Source of the DNA: Boesenbergia rotunda
Lineage: Eukaryota > Streptophyta > Magnoliopsida > Zingiberales > Zingiberaceae
Assembly (NCBI GenBank): GCA_024364735.1
Contig: JAGFNQ010005268.1
Coordinates: 170,701-234,700 of the forward strand
Length of the DNA: 64,000 bases
Direction: 5' to 3'
In this document: positions 32,681 through 43,801 of the stretch, one piece after another
Layout: each line of letters starts with the position of its first letter
How positions within the stretch are numbered: the stretch's first letter is position 1
Translations under genes and position numbers: made by a program
The notes under the pieces: generated by a model
What the model was told of the DNA's origin: nothing
What the model saw: only the letters and a program-made list of their open reading frames with translations
The model's database searches: none

Positions 32681-35600
32681 ATGATCAGACGTGTGGTTCG
32701 CCAAGATGGATTGGGAAAGGACTATCTTGTGTTTGTATGAAACGCAAAGGAACTTATGAGCGCATCTGCATGAATCTCACTCCTTTGCAGGCAAAAAAGC
32801 AAATCACAATGTGATATAGAAACATGCTATATGAAGTGTTTCTGTATAGTCTGTTGATTAGAGCTTGGAATTGCCGAATTGACATTCCTTTTTCTTCACC
32901 TTAATTTATTCTTCTTCGTAAATGGAATTGTTTGATTGATTTTAGGAAGAAAGACTTCAAAGATTGAAGCATCGTGTGAATGTTTATTTTGATGGTTCAA
33001 GATGCGAACATCAGGTAATATTCACTTCTCCATGTCATTATGGAATAATCAATGTTAAACATGAACAGTTGAGTTAATAATAACATCATTTTTTTTTTCA
33101 TATCCATCTGTGAATGCCAATGTAAATTTTTTTCATTTGAGTGTTCTTTACTGAGTAAAGAGTTAACAATACGAAGACTGATTTTGAAGGAAAACTGATA
33201 ATTGTAAGAATTGAGTGAAACAATAAATGGTGTCTCTTCTCTGTTTCGGAAATATTGAAACTTACCATGTCCTGGCAGGAAGCTCTCAGGGCTCTTTGGT
33301 ATGCGACATACCCGGATAAAGAGCTCAGTGACCTTGTATCAGATCAGTGGAAGGAGATGGGCTGGCAGGGGAAGGATCCGTCGACTGACTTTAGGTAAAT
33401 TTACCATTGTAATTATTGTATGCTGCATTCTTGACCAACTAAGTCTTCCTAATCCACATTTTTTCATGGTAAGTAGGGGTGCCGGGTTTATTTCATTGGA
33501 GAATCTTCTATTCTTCGCGAAAACATTCTCTGTAAGATCAGATTATCTTCTTTGCTTTTTTTCCCTTAAATTATTGTACTCCAAGAGAAAGTTACTTTGA
33601 CTTTCTTTATCTTTAGAATTCCTTCCAGAGGTTGCTAAACAAGCAGTTTGGAAAACGGTCGACATGGGAGTATCCTTTTGCGGTGGCTGGTGTCAATATC
33701 ACTTTCATGATTATACAAATGCTAGATCTTCAATCCAGTAAGTGTTTCTTCCTAGCAATATGAAACAAATAACTGATACACATAAACTAGGGACTAGACT
33801 TTTCAGTTAACACTTAATAACGTATATCACTTTTGGAAAGTAAAAGATGAGGAAATAAAGTTACACTTTTGAGGATGAAGTTCTTCTTGAACCAAATCTA
33901 GAATGATAGAAAGGTTCATTCTCACCGAAAGCTGTTTCTCGATGGACTTGTTGTTGATATTTCTAAAGCATGAACTACAGAAACAAATTCTGTAAATCTA
34001 AACACTTACAGTGATCTGCACTTGGAGAAGAAACCGGAAGACTTTGCCATCTGAAGAACAATCATGAACGAATCGAAAAATTCTTTATGAGTTCACAAAC
34101 CAAATCCCTCTTCTGTAATTGGACGAACCAATCTTGAATGTTCTTCTCAATAACCTCTTCTTCGTCATGTGCACCCGGACGAACCTTACACAATGACCTT
34201 ATACACACGAGACGAACCCTTTCTTTTTGACCTCGCACAGACCTCGCACATAGCTTGTCTCGTACGATCTCCATTGGCTTGGGCGCACACACATAGCGTG
34301 TCCTCTCCACTTGTCCTCTTGTCTTGTTCTCCTCCCCTTTGCCTTGGAAGCAATACTTATAGGGGGTAAGAGATCTCTTCATATTCCTCCACTAATGGAG
34401 GAATATGAATGAGTTGGAAGATGAAGAGGAAGGGGTGCCTCTTCATCTTCTATAACTCCAACATCTCCCACTCGTCCAAGTCAATCCATATAGGTCATCT
34501 AGTCACATAGACCATGTAAGAAAGTCACAAAGACCATATAAGAACATTCAATTCATACTCCAGGGAAAATGGTTCGTGCGACAGCAAGCACACTGAGCAA
34601 TTAATGCTAAGAAAGTTGTTACACTTAACTTAACTGCTCTATAGAACGAATCAGAGATATCAATAACTTGCCTTTACCCTAGATTAAATATTTACATCAT
34701 ATGAACATCTATAATCCCTCATATGACAACTATGTCAAGTGCATGTTCAACATCTCTAACCAATACATTTATTCACAATTACATTTTCAAGTACTTAACA
34801 AAAAAATGTAACTGGTCGACCAGTGAATAAGTACTACAGATGTAAATCAATTTTAATCTTCCTTTTCAGCTAGAATCTATTCATTCTAATCAGTCGCTTT
34901 CTTAGTTATGCTCTATAGACCGAATCATCTATAGTCAATAGGACACACACTAAAGTAGCAATCATTGATTAAAACTTCAAGTAGATAGCTAAATAGTCAC
35001 TTAGGGTAAGATTGAGATTAACTTATAATCTCAAGGGTCTCACATAATAGAGAAGCAGGGATCCATTCTCCTACTACCCTTATTGTCGCTATAACACATG
35101 TGGTATGAATCACATGCTACGATATTTTTCTCTTTACCAAAAAGAGTGCATGTTTTTCTCAAATATTTAACATCGTACAGATTTCGATCTAGACATACTT
35201 AACGTCTAATCCGAATTCAACTTATAAATTCCAATCTGGCCTTAAACAGGTTTAGTAAATGGTGGGTGCATTTACTTTGATCATTACATAAATGATCTCA
35301 TCTTGATACCAAAATTAAGGGGACATCAACTTACGAGTATGTCTCTATTCACAACTACATAAGTTGTCTCATAAGTAATAGTCTTACCTTTATTTATACT
35401 TAACAAATAGAGACGATTGTCCATGTGAGTGGACCAACCTCAGCCTGCTAACATGCTCATCGAGACTTTTATCCAACTGTAACGAATACATTTACACTGA
35501 ATAGATCTTGCATTTCATATATAACCAATTGTGTTATATTTTTCGAAGTCCCAAAGACTTCACATGTCCTTGCACATGTCCTTGAAATGACTCTTTAGTC

Positions 35601-38600
35601 AATGGCTTAGTAAAAGGATTTGCAAACATAATACGTATAGGGATATACTCAAGAATTATCTTTTTCTTGTCAATAATATCCCTTATGCTTGCCTTGACTG
35701 TGATATTCGAGATCCTTAGAAAAAGCTATAGTAGCTTAATTATCACAGTACACTGTAACAGGACTACCACCGTCGTCAGCAATCCTCAAATGCATCAAGA
35801 ACCTTCTTAACCAGATAACATCTTGTGCAACAACTGCACGAACCACATACTCAGCTTTCATTGTCAACAGCACTACATAAGTATGTTTTGACAGGGCTAC
35901 ACAAGCCTATTTTTAACAGCGTTACACAAGCTTATTTCTTGCTGTTCCATGAGATGACGCCACCATTCAGCAAGAAGGCATAGCTAGATGTGAATTTTCT
36001 ATTATCATGGTCCCTTGCCCAATATGCAATTGTAGAGCCCTTCTGGCTCAGCTTTGATCTTTTTCACTGCTTTCCAGTGTCTCGATCCTGGGTTTAACTG
36101 GAAACGACTAATTAAGCCAACATCATAGCTTATATCAGGACGAGTACACAACATAGTGTACATCAAACTACCAATGGCACTAGTATATGGTCTTTTCTTC
36201 ATCTCGGCTATCTCTTCAGGAGTCTTGGGAGACATACTTTTGCTCAGAACAACACCTTTCGCTGTAGGTGTTTGTTCAACTTTGCAATCAAACATATTGA
36301 AGTGTTGTAGTATCTTAGTGATATAAGCCTCTTGGGATAAATCCAAAAGTCTTTTTGATCGATCACGAATGATCCGTACTCCTAAGATATACTCAGCTTC
36401 TCCCATGTCTATTATGTCAAATTGTGATGACAGCCAAGACATGACTTCAATCACAACTTTTAGGTCACTTCCAGCTATTAGCATATCATCAACATATAAT
36501 GATAAAATGACTAACTTTCCTTTATCCTTCCTTAGGTAAACACAATGATCCTCATTGATTATTTCGAAACCATAAAACCAAATGACTTCATTGAACCTTA
36601 TGTTCCATTGCCTTGACGCTTGCTTTAGCCCATACATAGACTTCTTAAGTCTACATACTTTATTCTTTTGGCCCTCAGCTATATAACCTTCTGGTTGTAT
36701 CATATAAATTTTTTCGTCAAGATTACAATTAAGGAAAGCCGTCTTTACATCCATTTGATGTAATTCTAAGTCAAAATGTGCTACTATAGCTAGGATGACT
36801 CTTATTTACACAAACTTCACAACTGGGGAGAATGTTTCTTCAAAATCAATACCCTCCATTTGGGTATATCCTTTTGCAACCAAACAAGCTTTGTATCGAT
36901 TAATCGACCCATCCGCTTTCCTCTTAATTTTGAGAATCTACTTATTCCCAATAGTCCTGCGGCCCGGAGGAAAATCGACTAAATCCCAAACTTGATTCTT
37001 TCTCATGGACTCCATTTCCTCATCCATTGCAACTTTCTATTTCTCCTTAATTGAGCATTTCAATGCTTCCTCAACCGTTCGAGGTTCTTCATCATCAACT
37101 GGGAGAATCATTAGTGCCTCATTTTCAATGTCAAACATTCTACGAGGAATAATCTTACGATTACTTCTTCGCAGGTTAGACTGTTGAGAAACTAATTCAT
37201 TTATAGGTCATTTACTCCCACTAGGTTGACTATATTCAGTTCCATTTCTCCTTAATTGAGCATTTCAATGCTTCCTCAACCGTTCGAGGTTCTTCATCAT
37301 TAACTGGGAGAATCATTAGTGCCTCATTTTCAATGTCAAACATTCTACGAGGAATAATCTTACGATTACTTCTTCGCAGGTTAGACTGTTGAGAAACTAA
37401 TTCATTTATAGGTCATTTACTCCCACTAGGTTGACTATATTCAGGTATCCCCTGTGATTCCTGATTCGTTGATAGAGGAACAGTATCCTCCTCCTCTATT
37501 GCAAATAGAGGAGTTGATTTATCAACTTCACCTCTCGTTGGGAACTCAGTTTCAAGAAAAGTAGCATCTCTTGCCTCAATTTCAGAGATGGTTTCATCTT
37601 GTTGCTCACCAATAAAAACATAACCCTTAGAGGTATCAGAATATCTTACAAAGATACACTTCCTACTCCTGGGTCCTAATTTTTCATATTTATGAGTCTT
37701 ATCATGAATATAAGCAGCTGACCCCCATGGTCTCAGATTACTTAAATCTGGGTTTCTGCTTGTCTAAAGTTCATATGGAGTAGATGGAACAGATTTAGAA
37801 GGCACTCGGTTAAGTATGTAGGTTGCTGCCAATAATGCATCTCCCCAATAGGAAATAGGCAAATTAGCTTGAGCCATCATCGACTTAACCATTTCAAGAA
37901 GAGTTCAATTTCTTCTTTCAGTAACACCATTTTGCTGTGGAGTCCCAGGGATAGTTAATTGTCTAATAATCCCTTTCTCATTACATATTGTCTTGAACTG
38001 ATCAAACAAATATTCACCTCCACGGTCAGTGCGTAACGTTTTAACCTTATGTTCCAATTGATTCTCAACTTCATTTAAATAACGATTAAAGCAATCTAAT
38101 GCTTCAGATTTATGAGAAATCAAATACACATGACCAAAACGCGTGAAGTCATCAATAAATGTAATGAAATATGAACTACCATGTCTAGCCTTCATGTTCA
38201 TCAGACCACAAATATCCGAATGAATCAATTGCAATGGTGATTCAACCCTAATAGCCTTACCAATGGTTTCCTAGTTGCTTTTCCAGCAATACAATGCTCA
38301 CATATAGACAAGTCAACTTTAGCACGAGTGCCGAGCAGACCCTCTCTTGCTAATCTATTCATTCATTCTTGTCCTATATGTCCCAATCTAGCATGCCAAA
38401 CTTCATTATTGACATCAGCATCACTAGTAAGAGCAATGTTTGAAAAACAACCATTATTTCCACAATTGACATCTGGTTCTACATCAAGAACCATGAAACC
38501 GTTTGATACATAACCATATCCAATTAACACAGAGTCAATTTTAAGTTCTACACAACGACTGTAAAGTTCAAACAGTAACCCAATTCAAGAAGACAATTAA

Positions 38601-41600
38601 CAGAAACCAGATTCCGTCGAATCTCAGAAGCATACAGGACATTATGCAGAAACAAGGTACGCCCACCACGAAGGTTGAGTTTGCAAGTGTCAATTCCTTT
38701 GACTTAAATTCTTGCATTGTTTCTCATATATATCTATTTATTGCCAGCTAGTACCCGACGGTACTCCACGTATGTAGCTATATCACGAGCTACATGGTTC
38801 GTTGCTCCTGAATCTATAATCCACAAAGGATAAGAATCAACTAACAACATTGAACTAGCAACATAATGCTCATGAAACTTATTCTTGTTTGGGTTTTGCC
38901 CAGCAGCAGCAGTAGCTTCTTTTTCCATTTCCTTTCTTGAACCATCTTTTCTTATTCTTGGATCCAGAACTTTCAGCTACAAAAGCTTGTTCAGAAATCC
39001 TTGCGGATTCGATTCTCTCCGTCTCCAGTTCAATATGGCGTGAGACATTAATGAAAGTCTTGATACTTTCACTGTGAGTAAGGTTCCGTTTCATCATTTC
39101 CCAAGAATCAGAAAGGGAACGAATAACTGTCTGAACCTGTTGTCCATCGGTCAACTCATGACCAGCAGTCTTCAGCTCCCGAATTATATTCCCCAATACC
39201 CTCATAGATGTTGGGCCATTGTAACATTCGGACGCTTTTTACAACTGTCAAACTTGATTGTCAGTTAGCGAAGCTTGCTTATACTAACTCCACTGTATTT
39301 CTCTCTCAGGGCTACCCGGACTGCATGAGTTGATGGTAGTGGCTCATACTCAAATACCAGGTTGTCTACCATTGAACTAATCAATATCCTCTTAGCAGTG
39401 GAGTCCTTTTTCTTCCATGCCCTATAGACATAAAGATCAAGTTATGCTGTGCTATTGAACCATTAACAGGTTCTTCAATGAATTGATTCACAGTCCCTAG
39501 AACTTCTTGTTCCTCAAGAACATATTGTATCTTGAGATGCCATATTTTATAGTTATCCTCGTATAATTTCTCTCTATTCAGTTTAGCTATGATATTCTTA
39601 GTTGCCATGATCTATCATAAATAAACACATTATTTATTGACTCAGTGTAATTTATATACATGTAATTTATGATTGACTCGTTGTAAATTAGAATTGGTTT
39701 ACAAAATCAAGTGGTAACTACGTTTCCACTCATCATTCGTATAATCTAATCTAATCAACATTGATCAATTATATTACATACATCCCATCAAATGAACTAA
39801 TCATTTGTATAATGAACTAATCATTAAATGAACTAATCACTTGTATGAATGAACTAATCATTAAATGAACTAATCATTTGTAGGAATGAACCAATCATTT
39901 ATAAAAATGAACTAATCATTAAATGAACTAATCATGTGTAAGAATGAATAAATCATTTGTAAAAATGAACAAATCATTAAATGAACTAATCATTTATAAG
40001 AATGAACTAATCATTAAATGAACTAATCATTTGTAAGAATTTGTTAACATATAACATGACTTTTTTCATAAAATAGCACTGTTTGTACATAACAACAGTC
40101 TATGCCATATGACTTTCATAAACTAAATGGGCCAATAATGTTCGTACATAACGACAATAACAATAACAATAACAAAACTTTGACAAATTAAATAAGCTAA
40201 TATCACTGTCACTAGGACAAACATTAGTGCAGTTGTTAACATAATTCATTTTATGTTAGACTTTGTTCTATCTCCTCAATCGCCTCCCTCATCTCATTCT
40301 GTCACACATCAAGACAGGTCATTGTGTATATCATCTTTGGCATGTGGAATTGAAAAATATTATTGTCAGTACAAAACTGGTAATCCAGTAACAAAACTGG
40401 TTTATTTCAATTCACATATATATGCATAGAACACACAGAATCATAAGCAAATAAGAAAAACAAATCTTCTTTATTTGAGGAACTCCAGTTGACTAACACA
40501 CTGGACCGGTCGATTTGGAAATTAGATCTCAAGTATTAACTTATTCCTTTGTCCTTATTAGAACTGATCTAATTAGATATCTTATTGTTATTGTTAAATT
40601 TTAAGTCTATTTATGTTTAAGTCAAACTTATTGATCAAACCAATTAGACTGGTTATAATTTAGACCAAATTGGTCTGGTTAAACCAACCAATGGTTTGAA
40701 CTAGACCCGACCTAATTGGACCAAACTGATCTGATTAAACCAACAAATAGTTTGAACCAAAATCCGATATGATTGGACCAAACTAATCTCATTAAACCAA
40801 CTAATGGTTTAACCCAAGTCTAATTGGATAGATTGATTCAAATTAGTTGAACCAAAGTTATAGATAATTTTCGGTCACAGCTCCTGGTTGTGCCTCAACC
40901 CTCTCTCAAGTAGGTTGCCGGTTCGATTCTCTATTGAGAATTTTTCTGATTTTTTTTCCCGTTTGATTTAAATAAATCAAACTTCTTCTCGCAACAATCG
41001 AAACAATCACGACACATAGTCGCGAGTTCCCAACGACTACGTTGGATTCTTGCCTGGCAAGAGAAGAACACGACGGAGACAAACTCCGGTCGCGACATCG
41101 AACAGGGACTAAGAAGTGCGATAGGTAAAGTCATGCTTTTACAATCTAACGCTCTGATACCAATGTTGATATTTCTAAAGCATGAACTACATAAACAAAT
41201 TCTGTAAATCTAAACACTTACAGTGATCTGCACTTGGAGAAGAAACCGGAAGACTTTGCCATCTGAAGAACAATCACGAACGAATCGAAAAGCTCTTCAT
41301 GAGTTCACAAACCAAATCCCTCTTCTGTAATTGGACGAACAAATCTTGAATGTTCTTCTCAATAACCTCTTCTTCGTCATATGCACCCGGACGAACCTTA
41401 CACAATGACCTTATACACACGAGACGAACCCTTTCTCTTTGACCTCGCACAGACCTCGCACATAGCTTGTCTCGTACGATCTCCATTGGCTTGGACGCAC
41501 ACACATAGCGTGTCCTCTCCACTTGTCCTCTTGTCTTGTTCTCCTCCCCTTTCCCTTGGAAGCAATACTTATAGGGGGTAAGAGATCTCTTCATATTCCT

Positions 41601-42171
41601 CCATTGAATGAGTTGGAAGATGAAGAGAAAGGGGTGCCTCTTCATCTTCTATAACTCCAACACTTGTATCATAGACCTGTTCCTTGCAAAGTTGTGGATG
41701 AGTTTTGAATGCCTTAAATTTTACTCATTCAGGATCGAGTTCTGACGAGTTTTAAGATTGTGTGTCTACAGCAAAGACGAGGACATTCGCAGGAGCGGTC
41801 TTCATCCAAATGCTATCCGGTGAGCCTTTCGCATAAACTGAGCACAATCTCTGATACGTGCATGTCTGGTTACACTCACAGCATATGTTTCCCCATGGCA
41901 GAGGATGAGTGGGCTTTCGACTTGCTCTACTGTGTAGCTTTCATGTTGATGGACAAGCAGTGGCTAGAACGAAATGCTTCCTACATGGAATTCAATGTCA
42001 GTGTAGCATGTCTACTACAATTTCATTTCTCGGTTTGTTTTTGCTTGATTCAAAATATGCGTGTGTTCGTAGGAGGTTCTGAAGTCGACTCGAGCTGCGC
42101 TCGAGAGGGAGCTTTTGATGGATGATGTGCTTAGGATAGAAGATATGCCTTCTTATAGCCTCCTTGGATGA
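32681..42171 (+). CDS. ELMO domain-containing protein gene (5' end missing)
   Basis: Plant ELMO/CED-12 domain protein; animal members act in Rac signalling and as ARL2-type GAPs, while the plant role is little known. Eight exons are supported by splice sites and intact frames: 32681-32790, 32946-33014, 33279-33394, 33477-33531, 33617-33737, 41772-41819, 41902-41996 and 42073-42171 (TGA). Together they give about 237 codons. Recognisable blocks are [54 protein letters not shown] and a C-terminus [16 protein letters not shown]. The first exon starts in mid-codon, so at least one upstream exon is missing; an in-frame ATG at 32737 is possible but would shorten the family N-terminus. The donor after 32790 is GC, not GT. 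The fifth of these introns is expanded to 8 kb by a copia insertion on the opposite strand; the exons themselves are undamaged. Confidence 0.92.
33947..33951. repeat. Target-site duplication, left copy (CTTGT)
   Basis: CTTGT precedes the left LTR and is repeated at 41663-41667 after the right LTR, the 5-bp duplication made by retroelement integrase. Confidence 0.93.
33952..34463 (-). mobile_element. 3' LTR of the intronic copia element
   Basis: Starts TGTTGATATTTC, ends CTCCAACA. Has a 13-bp extra piece (in the CTCCACTAATGGAG hairpin near 34386-34400) compared with the other LTR. Confidence 0.93.
34464..34473 (-). other. Polypurine tract of the intronic copia element
   Basis: Minus strand reads GAGTGGGAGA immediately before the 3' LTR. 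Confidence 0.8.
34474..36004 (-). pseudogene. Copia RNase H and 3' non-coding region
   Basis: The minus strand at about 35990-35500 gives broken RNase H blocks ([16 protein letters not shown]-like and [18 protein letters not shown]), with stops. A short repeated stretch (CTTGTGTAACGCTG / CTTGTGTAGCCCTG / CTTATGTAGTGCTG) at 35875-35935 looks like a small local expansion inside the domain. From 35500 down to 34474 it is non-coding. Confidence 0.65.
36005..36754 (-). pseudogene. Copia reverse transcriptase (open 250-residue block)
   Basis: The frame starts at [10 protein letters not shown], contains [12 protein letters not shown] and the catalytic YVDDM motif near residues 91-95, then YILGVRI and [20 protein letters not shown], the usual order at the end of copia RT. 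The frame is open from 36754 to 36005 but is only part of a polyprotein; upstream RT is broken around 36755-37000. Confidence 0.85.
37041..37444. repeat. Tandem duplication of 199 bp
   Basis: 37041-37239 and 37246-37444 are the same 199 bases with one difference seen (ATCATCAACT versus ATCATTAACT), separated by six bases TTCCAT. It lies in the integrase-to-RT region of the copia element and breaks that frame. Confidence 0.92.
37445..38330 (-). pseudogene. Copia integrase, broken
   Basis: An open block at 38234-37905 has the integrase core: HSDICGLMN (first catalytic Asp), [23 protein letters not shown] (second Asp), and [10 protein letters not shown] (Glu). Further left the frame is degraded. 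To the right the zinc-binding region (CEHCIAGK) is in a different frame. Confidence 0.82.
38734..38928 (-). pseudogene. Copia protease segment
   Basis: The block [15 protein letters not shown] carries the copia aspartic protease signature (DSGAT). It is out of frame with both gag to its right and integrase to its left. Confidence 0.78.
38879..39608 (-). pseudogene. Copia gag, broken
   Basis: Starts at the Met at 39608 ([20 protein letters not shown]) with the copia gag pattern [12 protein letters not shown], meets a stop near 39381, and resumes at 39205 with [19 protein letters not shown] and a basic tail at 38930. Stops between 39240 and 39380 separate the two parts. Confidence 0.78.
39787..40045. 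repeat. Minisatellite in the copia leader
   Basis: ATGAACTAATCATT alternates with TGTAAGA-type spacers, repeated about a dozen times, in the 1.5-kb leader between gag and the PBS. Confidence 0.85.
40046..41150 (-). other. Long leader of the intronic copia element
   Basis: Non-coding. It holds degenerate repeats of AACCAACTAATGGTTTGAAC at 40680-40815 and a tRNA-like box B (GGTTCGATTCTC) near 40920. No gene seen. Confidence 0.55.
41151..41162 (-). other. Primer binding site of the intronic copia element
   Basis: Minus strand TGGTATCAGAGC (initiator tRNA-Met), one base from the right LTR. Confidence 0.93.
41164..41662 (-). mobile_element. 5' LTR of the intronic copia element
   Basis: Starts TGTTGATATTTC and ends CTCCAACA, followed by the second CTTGT. 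Confidence 0.93.
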
Positions 42172-43138
42172 CTTGTCGAATTGTAAATTATGCCTAATCT
42201 TCTTGCTCAGTTAGTTCATGGCGTATGAATTTTAATGGACTTGCTTAAGGGTTCGATTACTTGACACAAAGAAAGAAAGAAAGAAAGAAAAGAGCACATA
42301 AATGATAGTACATTCCTTCTCTCCTTAAATTTTGAGTTAGATTATGATTAAGTTTTCACTTGAAAAATATTTTAAATTATATTTTACTGAGGCATTTAAG
42401 TAAGTGTTGGTATTATCTAAATCAAAGTACTCAATTTTTATAGTATTCAAATCACTTATTATATTTTTAAAATATTTCTCCTCTTTCTCTATCTCTATAG
42501 CATTGATTAGTTTTGTTTGAAATTGCTTGATGAATTAAAAAAGTTTAAATCATTGCAAATGAAAATAATATAATTTAATATATCTATGTTCTTAGATTTA
42601 AATTTGGTAATATGAATTAAGAATAGTGAATTAAATTGAGAGTATATTTTTAAATTTTTTACTTTGTCAATTAAACAAATTATTATTCTCAATTAAATTG
42701 TTGAATTTAGATTCGGAATTTTTTAAGATGATAGATGTATCTATATATTCTAAAATTTAAAATTTTGATACTTTTTAATTAAAGAAGTTATATGAATCCA
42801 TTAATGAGGTTGGTTATTGAGTTTTATTGTCATATGTCTTATAATAATTAATGATAAATTTTTTATAAATTTAAAAATTAATTGTTCTCAATTTATTCTA
42901 TCAAATTTAGATGCAAGAATATTAATGCAATAAAAAGATTTTCAAAAGCTTTTAATTTAAAATAATTTAGAATTTTTAGGTTCATTAGTTAGTTTATGAA
43001 TTTTAGAGAAAGAAGAAGGATATTTTGGAAATATAATAATTTAGGCATGACTAAAGTTCAATACAAAATTTTGGTAATATCGATACTGTACTTTAAATAT
43101 AAATTAACGTATTTAAAATAAGAAAAATGATAGGGAAA
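42172..43138. other. AT-rich spacer between the ELMO gene and a MITE
   Basis: Contains the ELMO 3' untranslated region, a GAAA microsatellite near 42270-42292, and AT-rich sequence. No gene recognised. Confidence 0.6.
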
Positions 43139-43370
43139 TGATAGGGAGAGTGAAATAGAAGAGTGAAAAGCATAGTGAATGATGTGGTATCTTACATGCA
43201 GCGATCTCCGAAAGGTTCACTGTGCCCTCATGGTATAGTTTGATTTGGGACGGCGGTCGAAGGCCGCCGATGGTGTTCAAGCGATAATCGGACGTGTGCA
43301 TGTAAAGTGTCATGTCATGCCACATCATTCACTATGTTTTTCACTCTTTCATTTTCACTCTCCCTATTAT
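43139..43370. mobile_element. MITE with ~48-bp terminal inverted repeats
   Basis: GATAGGGAGAGTGAAA at the left and its complement at the right continue as near-perfect inverted repeats for about 48 bases (to GTGAATGATGTGG). The flanks are compatible with a TA duplication. The interior (GGACGGCGGTCGAAGGCCG and GATGGTGTTCAAGCGATAA) is non-coding. A relative lies at 56090-56229. Confidence 0.85.
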
Positions 43371-43450
43371 TAAAATAATAATTTAATCATTTTTATGTAA
43401 TAAATATTAAACTATTGAGAATTATTTTATGCTACAATTAAGGCCATAAA

Positions 43451-43477
43451 TGGGCTTCTAATTGGGTTGGAAGCCCA
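43451..43477. promoter_or_regulatory. Inverted TGGGCTT pair in the PEX3 promoter
   Basis: TGGGCTT at 43451 and AAGCCCA at 43471 face each other. TGGGC[C/T] (site II) elements are bound by TCP factors in promoters of constitutively expressed plant genes, fitting a peroxin gene. About 330 bases upstream of the coding start. Confidence 0.55.
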
Positions 43478-43801
43478 AACCCCGAAATCGAACGGCGATC
43501 GTGAGCTTAGGGATTTCGAATTCAGTGTTGGTACTTGGTACAGGGAACGTAATCATCTGGTCCGCTGGTGGAACAAACGGGATATCGAAATCGTTGCCGT
43601 TCTAGTCCCTACAAGCGTCCGCCGGCAGACATCAGCTTGTCCGTTGGTCCCTGGTCTGATCCCCCTCTCGCTGTCGGCTCGAGGAGTCCTCTATAACCGA
43701 TCGACTATGCCATGCTTTCCTTAAGGTGTTCTTTTGCCTTCGCACTATGGTAGCGTTTGTTGATTTTTAGTGGAGAAATTTCTCCTAAAGATTCGTTTTT
43801 T

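Larger units (their letters stand above)
33952..41662 (-). mobile_element. Complete Ty1/copia element in the ELMO intron (7,711 bp)
   Basis: Two LTRs (33952-34463, 512 bp; 41164-41662, 499 bp), a 5-bp target duplication (CTTGT at 33947-33951 and 41663-41667), a primer binding site at 41151-41162 and a polypurine tract beside the left LTR define an intact structure on the minus strand. The LTRs differ by about a dozen substitutions and one 13-bp indel (about 2-2.5 percent), so the insertion is moderately young. Gag and integrase are interrupted by stops and frameshifts; the reverse transcriptase block is open over 250 residues. It cannot move by itself. It lies antisense to the host gene. Confidence 0.95.

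Noticed and set aside
33301..33600. 99-codon plus-strand frame
   Set aside because: Overlaps ELMO exons 3 and 4 in a different frame and runs through introns.
40870..40935. tRNA gene
   Set aside because: Only a box B-like word fits; acceptor stem and cloverleaf were not visible by eye.
43467..43724. 85-codon frame in front of PEX3
   Set aside because: Begins with TTG, is unlike any protein known to me and lies in the PEX3 5' untranslated/promoter region.
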